DNA from: Fasciola hepatica
Taxonomy: Eukaryota > Platyhelminthes > Trematoda > Plagiorchiida > Fasciolidae
Assembly (NCBI GenBank): GCA_948099385.1
Contig: CANUEZ040000168.1
Coordinates: forward strand, 6,801,501 to 6,865,500
Direction: 5' to 3'
DNA length: 64,000 nt
Shown here: piece by piece, positions 36,727 through 46,335 of the stretch
How the letters are laid out: every line of letters starts with the position of its first letter
Numbering within the stretch: position 1 is the first letter of the stretch
Notes under the pieces: generated by a model
The model's input: only the letters and a program-made list of their open reading frames with translations
The model's database searches: none
What the model was told of the DNA's origin: nothing
Made by a program: the position numbers and the translations under genes

Positions 36727-38210
36727 GAAATTGCGCAGCAATTCGGGAAACCGTTTCGAATCAAGGAAGAATACCCTGCAGGTGAACCAAAACCCCTTTT
36801 TCCCGTAGGTGTTGTTCATGTTTCTCGCTCAAACTCTGGTATATCAGGTTGTTCTGGGGTCAGCTTGGTTTCTCATAGAGCCACAGCGGATCTGTTGTTA
36901 GCTGAGTTGAAGGAGAAGCAGTTTGCAGAACAGTTAGAGTCAGGTAAGCAACATAAGCCGCTCGAGGTGAGGGATGAGACGAAAATGGCGAAACTGCTTC
37001 TGGCGCTCGCTGGAGAAGAAGAAAACCTAATCAACAGAGATGAAATCAAGGGTGAAGTAACGGTCAATGAACATCTTCCTTGCCACCTAGTCAATTGTTT
37101 TGTACATGCAACACGATCAACAGGCGTGGTTTCAGTGGCGGAACCTGCAGTGAATTGTAGTTCAGATTTACCCAGAGTGGGACTAGAGTCATTGGCTGGC
37201 TGCTCGTCAGCGGGTTTGTGGAACAGTTTGAATATTGCTCCGAGGGTAGAGTTTGAGACGACGGCCAGCGCCTACTTTATTTGATGCACTGCCGCAAAGG
37301 ACAAGCAAGGGACGCGATTGCCGAATGTTTTATGTTGCCCCCAACACTGGCATACAATAGGGCTAGGGGAATCCTAGAGGATCTGTATGGACAAGATCAT
37401 GTAGTGGCTCGTCCACTGATTGAGGGCTTACTGTGAGGTTTAGAGCCTCTGGTGGAAGATTCGGAAGCCCTGACCGAGTTGCCCTTGAAAATGCTCAACT
37501 GTGAAGCCGCCCTCACACAGATGAATTGCATGTCACACCTCAACTCACTGCAAACCATGAAACGGATTACTCGAGTGCTATCAACGCGTCTCCGGGATTT
37601 GTGGGCTAGGACCGTTGATGATTTCTTGAGAAGAGGGGATGAACCCAGGTTCCAAGATCTGCGGCACTTGGTGTCCAGTGAGGCACGAATTGCTCCAAGT
37701 AGGTTTGGCAAACTGGCTGCCAATAGCAAGATTCAGGGGTATTCGCGGTCATCCAGTTGGAGGAATTGTGCACAAAACCCGCATCCATAAGCGACACGGT
37801 TCAAGCCAAATAAGGGTAGCACTTTGTTGGTAGCAGCTAATAGGTGCTCGGTATGTAATGAAATACACGCACTTGAGGAATGTCAGCGATTTCTGTCTCG
37901 TGATACACCCGGTCTTTGGGCATTGATTACCTAAATCAAGGCTTTTTTCGTGTCTCAAGTGTGGGCATCTGTCTGGCAGCTGTCCCGTTTTAAACCTCGA
38001 TCAACATCAGACTGTCAGAAACGGCACCCTCCTCTACTGCGTGCTGCACAGAAGCAATGTGCAGATCGGGTCAGGCAGAATACGACACAAGGGCTGCAGC
38101 TGGATAAGCTGGGTACGGACAACGCACAAAGGCCTTGGCAGTGGACCAATAATTGTGCGGCTGCTCTCCGGCTAGAATGTAGCCTCAGTTTAAGTGTGCT
38201 GCCAGCATGA
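36727..38210 (+). pseudogene. BEL/Pao gag
   Basis: The N-terminal frame holds a helical, charged region (LLLAELKEKQFAEQLESGK near 36900; MAKLLLALAGEEENLI near 36985) and ends after RVEFET at a TGA (37282-37284). The next frame starts within the DUF1759-like domain: CRKGQARDAIAECFMLPP near 37288 and ARGILEDLYGQDHVVARPL near 37365. The expected stretch between RVEFET and this point is missing, so gag has an internal deletion as well as frameshifts. LVEDSEALTELPLKML and a FLRRGDEPRFQDLRH phrase follow, then decayed Cys-rich knuckles (CSVCNEIHALEEC near 37835; CLKCGHLSGSC near 37955 in another frame). Confidence 0.8.
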
Positions 38211-38625
38211 GTAGGCGGACCGGGGGGCTCTCTGGGGGCCTATGCTCTGTTGGAAGGCGGGTCCGGTGTGACCTTAATACAAAAAAGACCATATGGAGCT
38301 AGTGGGCCTTTGATTTTGACCGTAAGTGGGATTACTATTTGGAATTCGGGAATAAGGGAGCCGTGACTTAACTCATTGTCAGAGAATGATTTCGTGAATA
38401 TAGAGAGAGCCTTCTGTGTTGATAAGCTACCAATCCAAGCAGCCCAGTACTGCACAGATGCGGACTTTCTGTCGTTGCCTCACCTACATTGCATCCAAAG
38501 AAAGAATCTGGAAGATTCAAGAGTGCGAATTCTGATGGGTGCCGACGTTCCAGAAGCATATTTGGCAACAGAGCAAAGGTGCGACAAAATAAAACAACCC
38601 TATGCCATGCGGACTATTTAGGGAT
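38211..38625 (+). pseudogene. BEL/Pao aspartic protease
   Basis: The frame near 38241 reads YALLEGGSGVTLI. The family has LLD-x-GS at this place, so the catalytic Asp codon is replaced by GAA (38253-38255). Downstream GPLILTVSGITIWNSG, VNIERAFCVDKLPIQAAQ and RILMGADVPEAYLATEQR (near 38530) are typical of the Pao-type A17 protease domain. A stop lies near 38365. Confidence 0.8.
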
Positions 38626-38689
38626 GGATTTTTCTCCATCCTATAAACCAGGAACCGCGCTTTGTGGGGACAGTAAACCACATTGAGAG

Positions 38690-40530
38690 GGGAATTGATC
38701 CCTTAGCAAAAACAGATCAATCGACTATACAAAGCCGACTTCTGCAATGGGTATGCATCAAAAAGCTCTCTTTCATTAGAAGACAAACAGGCTGTTGATA
38801 TGGTTTCCAACGCCTTGATCTTGCTGACCGTAAACTGTGAAGTTGCACTTCCGAGGATGAATCTTTTAGTGAGACTTCCAAATAATTATATTGTGGCCGA
38901 GGAGAGATTGAACGGCTTGAGAAAATGATTTGCGCATGACCCTGAATTCTTTGCTAAATACTCCACAGTAATAAAGGCCGATGTGCGCAAGGGCCACGCC
39001 CAGTTAGTGCCCGATGTACAGTTGAAAATGGGTTTTGAACCTAATTGGTATTTACCATGTCAAGTAAGTAGGAAGCCCGGAAAGCCTAGCCAGTTAGGGG
39101 TGGTGTTTGACTGTGCGGTTGCATTCCAGGGACGTTTCTTGAATAATTACTTGCTACAGGGACCGGACACGACATCAAGCTTAGTTGGAGTGTCGCTTCA
39201 TTTTTAAAATGAATCCGCCGCACTGGCCGCGAGTATTGAAGAAACGTTTATGCAGGTTTGAGTGCCGACGAGACACAAATGAGCACTCAGGTTCCTTTGG
39301 TGGAAAAATGGTCAACTAAGTGATAATCTTGTTGAATATCAAATGAATGCCCACCCATTCGGCTGCACTTCCTCCCCATTTTGTGCGGGTTTCGCATTAT
39401 GTCGCACGGCAGATGATTTGGGCGGGAGACACTATGAGGACTATGTCCCCAGGTCCGTGTATGATAACCTCTTTGTAGACGACTGTCTTCTGTCCTTGCC
39501 CACACCGGAGAAAGCAAATGGTTTATCTACCCAGATGAGCGCATTACTATCACGAGGCGGATTCCGGCTTCATAAGTCGGTGTGTAATTGTAAGAAGTTG
39601 CTGGATATTTTACCGAAATCTGAGCTCATCCACCCCAATTTTGAAATAGATGATTGCGCCAAATCCGGAGAGGACGTTGTGATCGGAGTAGAAAGCAATA
39701 GAAGACACGATCCGGTTTTCATCCTCAATAGGCGAAAAACCTCAAAGAAGGCGTGGCTTGTTGTCTATAGTATCGTCAGTGTTCAACCCACTAGGGTTGG
39801 TTCCACCTTTCGTTCGGCTAAACAAGGTGTTATTGCAATCACTGTATCACTTAGAGCTTTGTTGTTACGATCTAATTGGAGAAGAACCCAGACGATGTTG
39901 GCATGAGCGGTCAAGAGTTATGGAACATTTTTTCGCATTCAAAATTCAGCTTTCTGTTGTTAGAGGTGACTCACTGAACGAAGGTGCACAGCTTCATGCA
40001 CTTTTTGAGGCTTTTGAAGTTGGCTACGGAGAAGTGAAGCATTCCAGAGTGGTTTCAAGGGGCATAGCCCCCTTTTGTGCCCCACTGTTCTCCAAATCAA
40101 GGGTAGCTCCTCTGAAGAAAGTACCGATTCCTCGATTGGAGCTAGCAGCAGCAAGACTGGCCGTTAGAGCCTCTCGGATTCTTACAGAAGAAACTGGAAT
40201 AAAATTTGGTAGGACTTACTACTGAACGGGCTCTACTATAGTTTAGTACTAAATAAACAACACTTAAACGAGATTTAGTACGTACGTTGAGAACCGTTTG
40301 GCTAAAATACATCGGTGGTCGGAACCCTGTCGGCGGCTTCATGTCAGATCGGAGGCTAGCCCTGCAGACTTGGCATCAAGAGGCACAACATCACCGAGCG
40401 ATATCAGCTGCTGGTTTGAAGGTCCCAACGTCTTGATGAACAACGTAACGTAGTGGCCCACCGGTCCTACGGCTGCTGCAACACCACCGGACTTGGAATT
40501 GGGTCGGCCCTCGAGTACAGTTCTCACAGT
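38690..40530 (+). pseudogene. BEL/Pao reverse transcriptase and RNase H
   Basis: RT blocks: SLEDKQAVDMVSNALILL near 38770; ALPRMNLLVRLPNN near 38847; RKGHAQLVPDVQLKMGFEPN near 38985; LGVVFDCAVAFQGRFLNN near 39095; FRFLWWKNGQLSDN near 39290; NAHPFGCTSSPFCAGFAL near 39343; catalytic box LFVDDCLLSL near 39470. RNase H: SKSRVAPLKKVPIPRLELAA near 40095, later TGSTIV and NRLAKIHRWSEPC near 40290, then ADLASRG near 40360. Frames change at least four times and stops are present, yet all blocks are collinear. Confidence 0.85.
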
Positions 40531-40559
40531 GTTGCAGGATACATGGACGGACGCACTTC

Positions 40560-42110
40560 TAGCTAGGTAATCCAGTTGGTTTCACCTTCTGAAGACACTG
40601 GAGTAGTTGAATCGTTTGAAAATGCACATTGCAGTCATGAGAGGCGGTTGCACAGACCTAGGACTGAAAACTGGGAAGCTGAAGCTGCGCGAGATTGCTA
40701 AAGAGGAGGAAAGTGTAATTCTGATTGTAAAAACTAAGGTCTATGGTGAAGAGTTAAAACTGTTACGAGCCAGGAGTAATAACCAATGCGCTAAAAAATC
40801 TCCGATGAACAGGACCTTAGTAAAACTCGATCCAAATTTATTAAATGGAGTTATTTGTGTTGGGGGACGAATGAACTACTCCAATCAGCTTCAGGGTGTG
40901 AAACATCCGGTGATACTACCCAAGACTCACCCGAATAAAGACTCGATAATCCTATGGTATTACGCAATGAAAGGACATGCAGGACGATCTCAGTTACTTG
41001 CGGAACTTCGCAAAACATCTTGGATTGTACAAGGGGGAGCTGCCGTCAAGCAAGTACTTGGAGGATGCTGGAACTGTCGGAAGCATCCGGCAGTGGTAGG
41101 CAAACCGATGATGGCTCCTCTGCCAGCCATTAGATTCCAAAAAGGTTGGTTTCCGTTCAAGTACGTCGGAGTAGATTATTTTGGTCCATTTGCAGTTAAA
41201 CATGTGTACAGCAAGGAGAAATGATATAGGTGAATCTTAACCCGCCTCCAGATGCGTGCGGTACACGTTGAAGTTTCTTATTCTCTAAGCACGGATTCAT
41301 TCCTTGCGATACTACTGCTTTTCATGTCGAGGAGAAGGGCACCATCCGAGATCTTCAGTGATAATGGTACAAACTTTGTTGGGGATCAAAGGGAATGGAA
41401 GAACTTAATGAAAAACTGGTCTAGTGATAAGACAGCCGATAGATTGCTGCAACGGGGAGTGCAGTGGAACTTCAATCCCCTTGTGCTAGTCACCGAGGAG
41501 GCAAACGGAATATCATAGTACGCTCGGTTAGGACAGTACTTTTTTCAGTTCTTGACGAACAATTAATGATTGCCGAAATATTGTTGATATTTTTTACGGA
41601 AAGTGCGCGGATAGTAAAAGGACGACCCCAAATACCTATAACATAGGACTGTCGTGATCTGCCAGCACTCACGCCCAGTGCCCTGCTGATCCCGAGGACA
41701 AACCCACTGGGTGTTCCAAAGAATTCGGTGAGAGGGAGAATGGTTCTTCAGTGGAAACAGGTAAACTAGCTCACATCTGTGTTTTGGAAGAGATAGACCA
41801 GGGAATGTCGTCCACCATTACAACGGCTGTAGAAATGGATAACTTGAGGAAGCAACCTCAGATCGGGTGACGTAGTGCTACTGGTTTCGGAGGCTTTGCC
41901 GCGTGGCCAGTGGCCGATCGGAGTTACCAAAAACTTCCCAGCTTTAGCCGATAGCTTGGTGCAAACGGCAACAGCTCGAACTAATGAAGGATTAGTGCTC
42001 CGTGACATTAGGAAGATTTGTCTAAGTGAAGCTGAACCGGACACTGGTGGTGTAGGTTCAAAAGCCAATTCTCCTCAAGTGGAAGGCAGGTCTTCAGATC
42101 CGCTAAACCA
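40560..42110 (+). pseudogene. BEL/Pao integrase and C-terminal domain
   Basis: The frame 40607-41224 holds the HHCC finger (HPVILPKTHP, then H and two Cys in a CWNCRKHP phrase) and the first catalytic Asp in VGVDYFGPFAVK near 41165. The frame 41252-41518 gives RAVHVEVSYSLSTDSF and SDNGTNFVG (second Asp, near 41360). A frame change precedes RSVRTVLFSVLDEQLM near 41525. A region like LTPS-LL and W-Q follows to 41760. The C-terminal DUF5641-like part reads LPRGQWPIGV near 41895 and VLRDIRKICLSEAEP near 41998. The third catalytic Glu block lies at the frame change near 41485-41520 and is damaged. Confidence 0.83.
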
Positions 42111-42267
42111 GGAGGAACCACTGACAGTTGATCCGCTTGTCCAAATAGAAGCGGCTATTGACGGTGATCAGTGTTACTTATTGAGGAACCGTAAGGCGAG
42201 CCGATGCATGGGGCCGACCACACCTAGCCGTGCACAAGAAAAGCCCGGGTCGGACTTTGGGGGCCGG

Positions 42268-42693
42268 CGTAAAGGAGTTCAAGAAACCCCGTTCCATGTA
42301 TTAGCATCCATGTTACAAACGACATTTCTCTTTCGTATGGACTATCTTTGCCGGAATTCCGGTTGTTCGTTTTATTGCTCTAAACTTTTGTCTCAAACCG
42401 GACTCCCACTGCTGCCTCGAGCGTGAGTCGCTCAGCTTGAACTTCGTTGTGACTGTATGCGGTAATCCCATCTTCTGTTTCTAAGCTTTTGTTATAAGTC
42501 AGCTGCAGTTGTTGATTTGTTGTTCAATTTGGAGCGTAAGAGCCCAGAAAGAACACTATTGGGGTTTTATTATTGTAAGACTAATTAGTTTGTTGTATAT
42601 AGTGACGTAGCAACTTGGAGTGGAATTTGTTTTTAATTGTGTCGAAATTTGTTGCTACGCATCGCTTGAACATTCCGGTGGCTGGACTTTGCA
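42268..42693 (+). repeat. 3' LTR of the BEL/Pao element
   Basis: 426 bp matching 36269-36694; the ends are changed to CGTAAAGG and TTTGCA. A G-rich stretch (TTTGGGGGCCGG) directly upstream may be the polypurine tract. Confidence 0.82.
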
Positions 42694-42930
42694 AGGTGTC
42701 TGTTTGTATTTGAACGTTATTTTGGTCGCAAGTTCCCCGGAGAAAGAACTTGGCATCATTGCAAGCTCTGTTTGAGAGCGTAACCAAGCACACGCAAAGG
42801 TAAATCGGCCAAATGCCACTTAGGCACGTCCACTATCACTTTCCTTATTCAAGAAGCTTCAACCGCAGACATGAAATCCTGCCAGACCAAATGGCGGCAA
42901 TTCATGTTCTATCCCCCGCTGTGCCTAAAC

Positions 42931-44890
42931 AATGCCGCCCTTCACACTCTTCCTACATGGTGATTTAAGGAACCCCAAGTTTCCCGACAAGATACAGGCA
43001 GCATCTACTTCGGAAGCTATCATCAACATAGCACTCCCAGCATACCCCGACTACCCCGCTCTTCCGGCATTATGGACGGAAGCCTCGAACACGGCTGTCG
43101 GAGCAGTGTCGCAACAATTTACTGATAGCTCATGGCAACCAAGAGCTTACTTTTCCAGGTATCTTCAACCCGCGGAATCCCGGTATAGTATTTTCAGCCG
43201 CGAACGACTGGCAAGTTCTTTGGGAATCCGACATTTCGGGCACACCCCAATGGCCGTACGTCCACAGTGTTCGCTGATCACAAGCCCTTAATGCACGCCC
43301 CCAGTCAGCTTCTGGTCGACGGTCCTTGCGCTAGATTTGCCTCCGGACTATGTTTTACAGTATACTATGAACACTCTACAGGTCTCCAAGACACAATCTC
43401 GTGTCGAAATCACTCTACCTCGTCCACAATATCGAAGGTCCTGCCAGAATTGGTAAGGATCTAGAAGCAATCACAACAGCCCAAGCCATAAATCTTGAGT
43501 TCAAGCAGCTCAGAAGCAACGGCCCCTGCATCTAGTGCCAGTAACTGTTTCCACCTTCGGACGTAACTATCATTCGAGGTGTCTCACAGGGTCAACCTCG
43601 ACTACTTATTCCCTCCAGTCTCGCCGACACATCTTACCAGTCATCACAAATTATCGCATCCTGATGTGACCACCTAAATGAGTCTAATCCCAGAGAGATT
43701 CCTTTGGCCTTGCGCCAAAGTCGACGAACGTCCTTGGGTCCGCGACTGTCTTCAGTGCCAAGGCGGTGAAGTGTACCATCACAATACGTCTGTGCCATGC
43801 ACGTTCTCTGAACCGGATGCGCTTTTTCGTCAGGAGCAGGTGGACGCAGTGGTTCCTTCTCATCGTCCAACGGTTATGTCTACGTCCTCACGTACGCAGA
43901 GTGCTTCTAGCAGTGCCTGTAAAGAACAGATACTGAATATCCTTTCAAATGTTCTACGTGCTTTGTGAATTTATTTATATATTACAATACTTTGACAAGC
44001 TCTTCCATACACTACACTTTTGCAAATTTCTTTACTCGTGTGAAACATTTGAATGCGGCCTTGAACCGTTTCTGACTGTCGTGCTTGATCCACGGGGCTT
44101 TTAGACGTTCAGTTTCACTGTTGATTTTATTTTTCCGCACACTTAAGTTTTTTATATATTTGTACGTTTAGTAAATTTCAGCCTGGCGCCACAGACACTA
44201 CAAATCAGTCTTGTTATGGTTTTGGAACTCGTTTAAATTGGCCTCGCTCTGCTCAATTTGCAAAGATTGAACTGCACTAGCCACAGGCCATACATGTTCC
44301 CCGTACTATCACCAACGAAGGTTCAAAAGCCTTTCTAGTCCGTTTGGTAAGTCATTTCAGTAGCCCTGCTATCGCGGCCATTGACCGCAGTTCTATTTTT
44401 TGGGGTGCTGCCCGAGAGCTACTTATTACTTTCATTTGTGAAGCAGCACGACGATGGCCTATCAACCTCGGGCGGATGGTATGGTGCAGTGATTCTTTCA
44501 CCAACTGAAAGCCAACCTCACGCTCGTGATGGTCCTTTGCGGGGTGAAGTATTGCAGATGGCCCTCCTGGGACTGCTCAACACCGTTAAGGCCGGAAAGC
44601 GCGTTACTCCTTCTGAACTGGTTTGTGGATACACGGTGTAACGTCCAGATGAGCTTGCCTCACTGACCAAAACGGTGAACATGAAACTGTATCTGTCGAC
44701 CGTCTTGAGCTTGGGCACCTAGGCGGTAGACTGGAGAAAAGACACTGCTCAAAGTTAGTGCTTCATTAGTCCCTTCATCATTCACAGGTGCACCCCCGAA
44801 CCTCAAACAGGGCAGCCGAAAACAGCGAAGAGCAGCAGACAATGCCATCTGGTCGGCAAGTGCATTGGCCAAAGCGTTTCGAAGAAATCA
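42931..44890 (+). pseudogene. Gypsy fragment: RNase H and integrase, with an insertion
   Basis: Plus-strand RNase H: TEASNTAVGAVSQQF near 43078, RYLQPAESRYSIFSRE near 43160, FADHKPLMHA near 43270. Integrase finger and first Asp region run 43555-43906: RDCLQCQ near 43742, then SNGYVYVLTYAE. The frame resumes after a 365-bp insertion as PQAIHVPRTI near 44282, KAFLVRLVSHFSSPA near 44325 and AIDRSSIF (second Asp block). MALLGLLNTVKAG near 44560, TPSELVCG near 44610, ETVSVDRLELGHLG near 44680 and GRQVHWPKRFEE near 44855 end it. Several stops. It is related to, but not the same as, the complete gypsy element. Confidence 0.78.
43912..44276. mobile_element. 365-bp insertion inside the gypsy integrase
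   Basis: Splits the integrase between TYAECF and PQAIHVPRTI. CTAGC occurs at both junctions (43907-43911 and 44277-44281) and may be a 5-bp target duplication. The insert is AT-rich, non-coding and has no strong terminal repeats. Its family is unknown. Confidence 0.5.
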
Positions 44891-45367
44891 CTCATATTTG
44901 AACCCGGCCTAACGTTGTTTTCACTGTTTACCGTTTTATAAAAGACGTTTTGAAAACCAGAAAAACCTTCCATACATTTGCGTAATATACCAACCGACCG
45001 GGGTAACCCCTTTAATTTTCCTTGACCAATAATCGTTCCATCACGTGTTTTGTTTCGCCTTTTTACTGCATGTACGGACACGGTGGATAGGAGAACCCCT
45101 GAAAAGTCGTGTTGGATTATTCTGTGCGGTGTGCATATATGTTTTCTGCGAAACCTAGGTGAGGGCTTCGCAGATGACCGCTAGGCCCGTGGGCATTCCA
45201 GTAATTCCCCGCCTGCAGCAAGAGCGGATTGTGGCGTCGCAACACGTTCCCTTAGATGACCAATGACACTTGAAAGATGGTACATATGGGGATCTGCTCG
45301 TGGTACGCCCTCAATTTGATCAAAGGGTTACTTCAGAAGGACCCCTCTAGAGTAAAAGTTATAGTGA
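44891..45367. other. Unassigned stretch
   Basis: No feature recognised between the gypsy fragment and the dispersed repeat. Confidence 0.25.
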
Positions 45368-45766
45368 TCTGAAGAAGACTGAGCTTGAAAGTGCGAACTT
45401 ATGACCAAAAATCAATTTGGAAAAACGTTACCAATTGGCGCCTAGCTGTAAGTGCTTTGCATTGTATTCGATGCCACAGGGCTGTGCTTTGTTTGTCTGC
45501 TTGACGTGAGGACGGCTTGTTTTCGCCATTTGAATGGTACATTCTTGACTGCTCTGCTTGTGCACGGTTGAATACCTATCTCCCTCAACTAGTGTCGCGT
45601 CTGGTGTCGCCCCAAACGTGGATATGAACGACACTGTTTCGTTACAAACCGTCCCCCACCTGTTCCACCGACTTCTACCGTTTTTCGGAAAGCTTAGGAA
45701 ATTTTGGCTTGTCGCCCCCTTTAGTAAGCCATTCTCAGTATCTAAGTAAGACTCAGTATCCAGAGT
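45368..45766 (+). repeat. Dispersed repeat R1, copy a
   Basis: About 400 bp collinear with 58856-59241. Shared blocks in order: ATCTG-AGA-GACTGAG, CCAA-TGGC-C, TGATGCCA-A-GGCTGT, TGCTCTGCTTG, CTACCGTTTTTCGGAAA-like and TTCTC-G-ATCTA. The copies are clearly diverged. No coding content. Possible SINE, LINE tail or LTR piece. Confidence 0.65.
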
Positions 45767-45789
45767 TCTAAAAGTTTGTTGCTCCCTAA

Positions 45790-46335
45790 CTACCTGTGAG
45801 TTTTCTTTACGGGAGACACGCAAAAACGTTTGTCACGCCGAAGGCGGGTGCCAAAACCCAACCCGCCAAGGGAACAAACTCACAACAGAGGCATACCTAC
45901 CCCTTCAGTTACCGGCGGCCATGTGTTTGTTCGAATGAATGCAGTTGGATCACCCTTTTAACCGACGTCCTCTGGCCAGTTTCGCGTTGTACAGCAAACT
46001 AGAAAAGTACGTAGTAGGTGTCAACGACAGGAGAGAGGCCATCAGTTCGGTTCCGTTCATTTTATGCAACGATTTGCCTCGCACTTCTGTGCTCAGCATA
46101 GACCACCTTAAGTCAGCCTTCGGTGAGGCAGGACTTACTCTGAGCACCTCACTCACTACTCCCTCCTGCTCACAACCTCCGATTGGTCGTCCTGAATCCG
46201 CACTTGTTACTCCCGCTGAATACGCCCCATCACCGGCTGCAAAGCAGGACCCCACTAAAGGCACAGATTTACCCGTCAGCAGAAGAAAACAACGAGAAAG
46301 CCTGCTGTGACAGCAAATTAGGTTTGCTGACTTTC
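45790..46335 (+). pseudogene. Gypsy integrase C-terminal fragment
   Basis: The plus strand shows HVFVRMNAVGSPF near 45920 (family HVFVRxDAV--PL), then after a frame change KLEKYVVGVNDRREAIS near 45992 and SIDHLKSAF near 46096, and a tail ending IRFADF near 46320. These match the C-terminal domain of gypsy Pol, for example DTVSIDHLKPA of the element at 31.8 kb. A stretch of about 18 codons is inserted before SIDHLK. Nothing upstream of this domain is recognisable. Confidence 0.6.

Larger units (their letters stand above)
36269..42693 (+). mobile_element. Structurally complete BEL/Pao element
   Basis: A 6.4-kb LTR retrotransposon on the plus strand, starting about 120 bp after the gypsy element. 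The two LTRs are each 426 bp, about 98% identical over the inner 397 bp. Internal order is gag (DUF1759-like), A17-type aspartic protease, RT with FVDD, RNase H, integrase with HHCC finger, and a DUF5641-like C-terminus: the BEL/Pao order. The coding region has a gag deletion, several frameshifts and stops, and an altered protease active site, so it is not autonomous. No target duplication was recognised. Confidence 0.88.
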
